Below are positions 6,114 through 10,196 of a DNA stretch of 10,196 nt, piece after piece. Within the stretch, counting starts at the first letter, position 1. Each line of letters opens with the position of its first letter. Source of the stretch: an uncultured Clostridia bacterium (lineage in GTDB: Bacteria > Bacillota > Clostridia > Christensenellales > UBA1242); NCBI GenBank assembly GCA_944377765.1, contig CALWFX010000032.1, forward strand, positions 1-10,196, given 5' to 3'. A program made the translations under genes and the position numbers. Under the pieces are notes generated by a model. That model was given only the letters and a program-made list of their open reading frames with translations, did not search any database and was not told the DNA's origin.

Positions 6114-6470
6114 ATGTTAACTTTTATCGCTTTTATTTTAACAATTATTGGTTGCATAAATTGGCTGTTAATAGGCTTATTGCAATATGACTTTATTGCT
6201 GGACTTTTTGGTTTTCAAGCAAGCATATTTTCAAGGCTTTGCTATATCATAATTGGTGCTGGCTGTTTATATTTAATCATTAGAATTATTATAAACAAAG
6301 GCATCTTAAAAATATATGAAAAAAAGAAAAAACAAAAACTTGTGGCATCTGTTGAAGCAGGGAAAGAAGCAAATTTTGTTGATAATAAAGAAAATAATTC
6401 AGAAAACAAACCAGATAATAATGAAAAATTGAAAAATGGTGGTTTGTTTGATGAAAATTTGAAAAAATAA
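6114..6470 (+). CDS. DUF378 family small membrane protein with a polar tail
   Basis: The first 63 residues fit the DUF378 (YuzA-like) family. Helix one (about 1-23) contains GCINWLLIGL, the family's INW.L.GL motif. It is followed by FIAGLFG and helix two (about 38-60), which starts with SRLCYIIIGAG. The family has no known biochemical function. After the second helix comes a run of lysines (residues 70-75, positive-inside) and then a low-complexity tail of about 40 residues rich in Asn, Glu and Lys, which many short DUF378 proteins lack. Both ends should therefore be cytoplasmic or nearly so, with the tail inside. The gene is divergent from greA and upstream of gpmI, which has its own promoter. 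Confidence 0.85.
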   Translation: MLTFIAFILTIIGCINWLLIGLLQYDFIAGLFGFQASIFSRLCYIIIGAGCLYLIIRIIINKGILKIYEKKKKQKLVASVEAGKEANFVDNKENNSENKPDNNEKLKNGGLFDENLKK

Positions 6471-6503
6471 TTAAAAATATTAACTTTTTATTAATTTTTA
6501 ATT
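6469..6503 (+). terminator. Possible weak terminator after the DUF378 gene
   Basis: AATTAAAAAT (6469-6478) and ATTTTTAATT (6494-6503) form a perfect 10-bp all-A/T stem with a 15-base loop, overlapping the stop codon. There is no G-C pair and the T-tract is interrupted, so this is a tentative call. Confidence 0.3.
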
Positions 6504-6550
6504 TATTATGTTAAAAAGTAATTTATTTTTATTAAATAATTATAAATTAT

Positions 6551-6579
6551 TTGACTTAAATTTAAGAAAAGTTTATCCT
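6551..6579 (+). promoter_or_regulatory. Probable vegetative promoter of gpmI
   Basis: TTGACT at 6551-6556, a 17-base spacer and TATCCT at 6574-6579 (4 of 6 matches to TATAAT). The predicted start near 6586 would leave only about 14 bases before the ATG at 6600, almost all of it the ribosome binding site AGGAG (6587-6591). Confidence 0.55.
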
Positions 6580-6599
6580 TATATATAGGAGAAAATTTT

Positions 6600-8096
6600 A
6601 TGGTAACATTGGTAATTCTTGATGGCTTTGGAGAAAAAAAACAAACTTTTGGCAATGCAATTAAAAGCCAAGGCACACCATATTTAGATAAATTAAAAAA
6701 GAAATATCCACACACTCTTCTAAAAGCAAGTGGAACAAGTGTTGGTCTTCCAGAAGGTCAAATGGGCAATAGCGAAGTGGGGCATTTAACCATTGGTGCA
6801 GGAAGAGTGATTTTTCAAGATTTGTTAAAAATTAATAAAGACATTGAAACAGGAAAATTTTATGAAAATCCTTCTCTTATTAAAGCCCTAACCTATGCTG
6901 AAAAAAATGGAAGTAATTTGCACTTAATTGGATTATTTTCAAATGGTGGAGTGCATTCAGAACTTGCACATATGTATGCAATAATTTCCATGTGCAAAAA
7001 CTATAACATTAAAAATGTTTACATCCATGCTATATTAGATGGAAGAGATACTGGCATTAAAGATGGTATAAAATTTATAAAAGAATTTAATGAAAAAAAT
7101 ACTGATGCAAAAATTGCCACAATAATTGGCAGAGTTTATGCAATGGACAGAGAAAAACGCTTTGACAGATTGGAAACTGCTTATCGACTTTTCACTGAAG
7201 GAAAAGGGACTAAATTTGAAAATGCAGTTGATGCAGTTACAAAAAAATATGACGAAGGTTTAACAGATGAATTTATGGAACCTTGTGTTATAGATGAAAA
7301 TGGCATAATTAAAGATAACGACAGCGTTATATTCTTTAATTATAGAACAGACAGAGCAATTGAACTCACCACCGCCTTTACAAAAGATACTTTTAAAGAA
7401 TTTGAATCTAAAAAATTTAAAAATCTATTATTTACAACCATGACTGAATATTCCACAGACTTAAAAGGCTTAAACATAATTTACCCGCCAACAATCATTG
7501 AAGATAACCTTGCAAGTGTCATATCTCAAAATGGAATGAAACAATTTCACACTTCAGAAACAACAAAATATGCTCATGTAACCTTTTTTGTTAATGGTGG
7601 AATTGAAAAACCATACCCAAATGAAGACAGAAAACTTATTGACAGCATCAATGTTAAAGACTTTTCAAAATATCCAAAAATGCGTGCGATTGAAATTTGT
7701 GAAGCAGTTGTTGAAGCAATACACTCTATGAAATATGATTATATTTTAGTAAACTTTTCAAATCCTGACATGATTGGACACACTGGCAATTTTGAAAGCA
7801 CAAAAAAAGCAATTGAGTGTGTTGATAAATGCGCCTATACTGTTGCTCTTGCCACATTAATGGTTGGCGGAGAATGTATTATAACCGCTGACCATGGAAA
7901 TGCTGAAGAGATGATTGATAAAAACGGAAACAAAATAACAACTCACACAACAAATCCTGTGCCTTGCATATTGGTAAGCGAAAAAAATAAAAAAGCTAAA
8001 CTTAAAAAGAATAAATCTTTAACAGCCATTGCTCCAACTGTTTTAAAACTATTAAACATCACCCCACCAAAAACATATGACGAGCCTTTATTTTAA
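6600..8096 (+). CDS. gpmI: 2,3-bisphosphoglycerate-independent phosphoglycerate mutase
   Basis: The enzyme interconverts 3- and 2-phosphoglycerate in glycolysis using two Mn ions and a phosphoserine intermediate. The protein has 498 residues, slightly under the usual 505-515. The phosphatase domain begins at VILDGFG (D8, metal ligand). GQMGNSEVGH contains S58, the catalytic serine, and GAGRV follows. The inserted transferase domain carries ILDGRDT, IGRVYAMDR and NYRTDRAIEL. The chain returns to the phosphatase domain with TFFVNGGIE, NPDMIGHTG and TADHGNAEEM, which hold the remaining metal-binding Asp and His residues. The start is the ATG at 6600, with AGGAG eight bases upstream; nothing further upstream is in frame with a site. 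In many Bacillota gpmI lies in a gap-pgk-tpi-gpm-eno cluster; here it stands alone between its own promoter and a strong terminator. Confidence 0.97.
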   Translation: MVTLVILDGFGEKKQTFGNAIKSQGTPYLDKLKKKYPHTLLKASGTSVGLPEGQMGNSEVGHLTIGAGRVIFQDLLKINKDIETGKFYENPSLIKALTYAEKNGSNLHLIGLFSNGGVHSELAHMYAIISMCKNYNIKNVYIHAILDGRDTGIKDGIKFIKEFNEKNTDAKIATIIGRVYAMDREKRFDRLETAYRLFTEGKGTKFENAVDAVTKKYDEGLTDEFMEPCVIDENGIIKDNDSVIFFNYRTDRAIELTTAFTKDTFKEFESKKFKNLLFTTMTEYSTDLKGLNIIYPPTIIEDNLASVISQNGMKQFHTSETTKYAHVTFFVNGGIEKPYPNEDRKLIDSINVKDFSKYPKMRAIEICEAVVEAIHSMKYDYILVNFSNPDMIGHTGNFESTKKAIECVDKCAYTVALATLMVGGECIITADHGNAEEMIDKNGNKITTHTTNPVPCILVSEKNKKAKLKKNKSLTAIAPTVLKLLNITPPKTYDEPLF

Positions 8097-8097
8097 A

Positions 8098-8126
8098 AAA
8101 ATCTCTTACAAAGTGTAAGAGATTTT
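8098..8126. terminator. Bidirectional rho-independent terminator between gpmI and the ftsH-linked gene
   Basis: AAAATCTCTTACA-type arms 8098-8110 and 8114-8126 pair perfectly over 13 bp with a three-base loop. A T-rich run follows on the plus strand (to about 8133), and seven Us follow on the minus strand (complement of 8100-8095 and neighbours). It begins one base after the gpmI stop and ends four bases before the stop of the opposing gene, so it serves both. Confidence 0.88.
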
Positions 8127-8130
8127 ATTT

Positions 8131-8913
8131 TTATTCTTCTTGTGGATTGTAATGGTCGTATAATGCAAAAGTGTTTCCGCGTGTTGTAAGTTTAATTACA
8201 TACTCTGTAAGTTCACTTATATCTTCAGTATCTTTATGAACATATTTTACAACGACATAGAAAACTGCTTCGTCACTTCCTTCTGTGTTAGACAACATCA
8301 TGTAAACTTCAGTAAATTCAAATGGAAGAGCTGTTGAATCTACCCTTGAAGAATAGTTGCTACCATTACGATTTTTTAATGTTTGTGCTTCAAGGAGTTC
8401 AAAATATACATAGTCATTACTTTCTTCGTTTTTCAAACTTTCTTTAAAATCAGAATGTGTCATTCTTTTTTCTGAAAATGTATAGTCCATTAAACTGCCA
8501 TCAAAAATTCCTGCTAAATATGTTCTTGCAAAAACTTTGTTTAATGCATCATTAAATTCTTGATATTTTTCGTCATTATTTGGAGATACACTTCCAGAAT
8601 AACTTGAACCATCAATATAAACATTGGCATTATATTGTGTTTTTGTTAAGAATTCTGGTTTTAATTGAACTGGAATTGAAGCAAGGCAAATAACAACCAC
8701 CACCAAAGCAAAAAGAACCGACATAACAGAAATAAAAGTAATCTGTTTAGCTTTTTTCTTTTTTAAAAGTTTTTCTGTTTGAATTTTTGTATAAAGTTCA
8801 TCGTCAGTCAGTGGTTTTTCTTTAACAATTTCTTCTTGCTTATTTTCTGTTACACTTGTTTCTTCACTTGCCACTTCTTCGTTGTTTTCTTTTTCTAAGT
8901 CTAAATTTTCCAT
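8131..8913 (-). CDS. Unknown single-pass membrane protein encoded directly after ftsH
   Basis: I do not recognise the family. The protein has 260 residues in three parts. Residues 1-50 are strongly acidic and low in complexity (many Glu, Asn, Thr and Val), ending in a KKKKAK cluster at 51-56. One membrane helix follows (about 58-81, rich in Val, Leu and Ile). Residues 82-260 are a mixed alpha/beta-looking domain, predicted to lie outside by the positive-inside rule. There is no signal-peptidase or lipobox cysteine and no known enzymatic motif. The gene starts five bases after the ftsH stop, and its ribosome binding site (GAGGA, 8923-8927) lies inside the last ftsH codons, so translation should be coupled. 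That suggests a partner, adaptor or substrate of FtsH at the membrane, but this is inference from position only. Confidence 0.85.
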   Translation of the reverse strand: MENLDLEKENNEEVASEETSVTENKQEEIVKEKPLTDDELYTKIQTEKLLKKKKAKQITFISVMSVLFALVVVVICLASIPVQLKPEFLTKTQYNANVYIDGSSYSGSVSPNNDEKYQEFNDALNKVFARTYLAGIFDGSLMDYTFSEKRMTHSDFKESLKNEESNDYVYFELLEAQTLKNRNGSNYSSRVDSTALPFEFTEVYMMLSNTEGSDEAVFYVVVKYVHKDTEDISELTEYVIKLTTRGNTFALYDHYNPQEE

Positions 8914-8918
8914 TATGC

Positions 8919-10196
8919 TTAATCCTCTTTCTTGTCAGTTTTCTTTTTATTTTCAGTTTTAGGTTTTTCTGCTTTCTGTTTTGGCTCTTCTTTTACTGAT
9001 TTTTCTTTTATTTTATCAGATGAAGTTTCCTTTTTTATTTCTTCATTTTTATTTTCTTTGTTTTCAATTACTTCATTTTTAGCATTTATTTCTACATCCA
9101 AACTTTTCTTGTATACTTCATATTCTTGTTTAACTTTTTCTAATTCTTCTTTGGAAATTACACCCATATTAACAAGTTTTTCACCTTCAACAAGTTTTGC
9201 CTCGTATGCTTTTAATTTGTCAACACGCATTTTTTCAGCTCTAATTTTTTCTTCCTTTTCCTTTTGAGCCTTATCTTTTTCATCCATAAGTTTAACAATT
9301 TCTTCTGTTTTCTTACCGGCCATTACCATGTCAACTTCTTCTTTATAAATTGTTTCTCTTTCCATAAGAAGTTTTGCCATTTCATGAAGAATTTCAATCT
9401 TGTCAGTTAAAATTTGCTTAGCACGCTTATAGTTATCATTTAAAATTGACATAATTTCTTCATCTGCCAAAGATGCTAATTTTTCTGAGAAATCATTTTT
9501 TGTTTGATAATCTCTTCCAATAAACACTTGACCATTTGAAGTTAAAGCAAGGAACCCTATCTTCTTACTCATACCCCATTCATAAACCATTGCATGAGCA
9601 AGTTTTGTTGCATGTTGAATATCAGATGATGCCCCACTTGTTATATCCTTGAAGATGATTTCTTCAGCAATTCTGCCACCCATGCTCATTGCAATTGTGT
9701 CGTTTGCCTTGCCGATGCTCATCATAAGGTCATCTGTTTCAGGTCTGCTCATTGTGTAACCGCCAGCACTGCCACGAGGAATTATTGAAACTTCTTGAAC
9801 ATCATCACAATGTTTCAAACTCTTAGCAAGAATTGTGTGCCCTGCTTCATGATAAGCGGTAAGTTTTCTTTCTTTTTCAGTGATAACATGACTCTTCTTT
9901 TGTGGTCCCATAATCACTTTGTTGATACCTTCTGTGATGTCTTCCATAATAATTTTAGGACGACCTGCACGAGCAGCCAAAATTGCAGACTCATTAAGCA
10001 TATTTTCAATGTCAGCACCAGTAAAACCACTTGTTATTCTTGCAAGCACACCAAAATCAACAGATTCGTCAATAGGTTTGTTTCTTGCATGAATTCTTAA
10101 AATTCCTTCTCTTCCTTTCACATCAGGAATATGAACATAAATTTGTCTATCAAAACGCCCCGGACGCATAAGTGCTGGGTCAAGAACATCGCTTCT
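8919..10196 (-). CDS. ftsH: ATP-dependent zinc metalloprotease FtsH, C-terminal part (5' end outside window)
   Basis: FtsH is a membrane-anchored hexameric AAA+ protease that extracts and degrades misfolded membrane proteins and some regulators. The frame is open to the window edge; 425 residues are visible. Numbering from the edge, MRPGRFDRQI at 10-19 is the second region of homology with the arginine fingers. TSGFTGADIENM is the sensor-2/lid region, and HEAGH at 116-120 is the zinc site. D192 in SGASSDIQ is the third zinc ligand, followed by EWGMS. The transmembrane N-terminus and Walker motifs lie outside the window. After the peptidase domain (about residue 299) comes an unusually long, highly charged tail of about 126 residues, mostly Lys and Glu with coiled-coil character. 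It includes KLVNMGVISKEELEKVKQEY (about 340-359), which resembles a SHOCT motif. The downstream gene is translationally coupled. Confidence 0.96.
   Translation of the reverse strand, partial: RSDVLDPALMRPGRFDRQIYVHIPDVKGREGILRIHARNKPIDESVDFGVLARITSGFTGADIENMLNESAILAARAGRPKIIMEDITEGINKVIMGPQKKSHVITEKERKLTAYHEAGHTILAKSLKHCDDVQEVSIIPRGSAGGYTMSRPETDDLMMSIGKANDTIAMSMGGRIAEEIIFKDITSGASSDIQHATKLAHAMVYEWGMSKKIGFLALTSNGQVFIGRDYQTKNDFSEKLASLADEEIMSILNDNYKRAKQILTDKIEILHEMAKLLMERETIYKEEVDMVMAGKKTEEIVKLMDEKDKAQKEKEEKIRAEKMRVDKLKAYEAKLVEGEKLVNMGVISKEELEKVKQEYEVYKKSLDVEINAKNEVIENKENKNEEIKKETSSDKIKEKSVKEEPKQKAEKPKTENKKKTDKKED
8923..8928 (-). promoter_or_regulatory. Ribosome binding site inside the ftsH end (translational coupling)
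   Basis: AGAGGA on the minus strand covers the last sense codons of ftsH and abuts its TAA (8919-8921). It is nine bases before the ATG at 8913, so ribosomes finishing ftsH can restart on the next gene. Confidence 0.7.

Noticed and set aside
8932..9267. 111-codon plus-strand frame rich in Phe and Ser, opposite the ftsH tail
   Set aside because: It is the antisense shadow of the Lys/Glu-rich FtsH tail: AAA/GAA codons read as TTT/TTC in reverse. It does not look like a protein with its own start signals.
1..10196. Mobile element, CRISPR array, toxin-antitoxin pair or defence island
   Set aside because: All sizeable genes are housekeeping or single membrane proteins. I found no direct-repeat arrays, transposase motifs, integrase motifs or att-like repeats.

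Overview
The window looks like an ordinary housekeeping stretch of an AT-rich, anaerobic, Gram-positive-type (Bacillota/Clostridia-like) chromosome. The evidence is a pyruvate:ferredoxin oxidoreductase, RNase J, GreA and FtsH, strong AGGAGG-type ribosome binding sites, and vegetative promoters of the TTGACA-N17-TATAAT type. All ten genes end in TAA. Full-length proteins read through with TGG as Trp, so there is no sign of UGA recoding. I cannot name a species. There is no CRISPR array, insertion sequence, tRNA, rRNA or phage gene.

Layout from left to right. (1) 1-888 (+): the C-terminal quarter of nifJ (PFOR), cut by the window edge. (2) 976-1707 (+): a cytosolic glycerophosphodiester phosphodiesterase with its own promoter. 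It converges on (3) 1753-2346 (-), a TrmR/YrrM-like O-methyltransferase, across a shared all-A/T hairpin. (4) 2364-4022 (-): RNase J, upstream of the methyltransferase with a 17-bp gap, so probably one operon. (5) 4023-4353: a 331-bp non-coding stretch with two near-consensus promoters pointing at RNase J, two short palindromes and the terminator of the next gene. (6) 4354-5277 (-): a multi-pass membrane protein of unknown function. (7) 5400-5870 (-): greA. (8) 6114-6470 (+): a small DUF378 membrane protein, divergent from greA. (9) 6600-8096 (+): cofactor-independent phosphoglycerate mutase (gpmI). It converges through a bidirectional terminator on (10) 8131-8913 (-), an unknown single-pass membrane protein, and (11) 8919-10196 (-), the C-terminal part of ftsH. 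The last two form a tightly coupled pair.

Functionally, gpmI (3-phosphoglycerate to 2-phosphoglycerate) and nifJ (pyruvate to acetyl-CoA plus reduced ferredoxin) belong to the same fermentative carbon route. RNase J, TrmR and GreA serve RNA turnover, tRNA modification and transcript elongation, and FtsH serves membrane protein quality control. I found no convincing new defence or mobile system. The points most worth a second look are: a PFOR lacking about 65 residues normally found in its TPP domain; an FtsH with a long charged tail that includes a SHOCT-like segment and is coupled to an unknown membrane protein; tandem promoters with palindromes before RNase J; and a greA terminator that contains the -35 box of the next gene.
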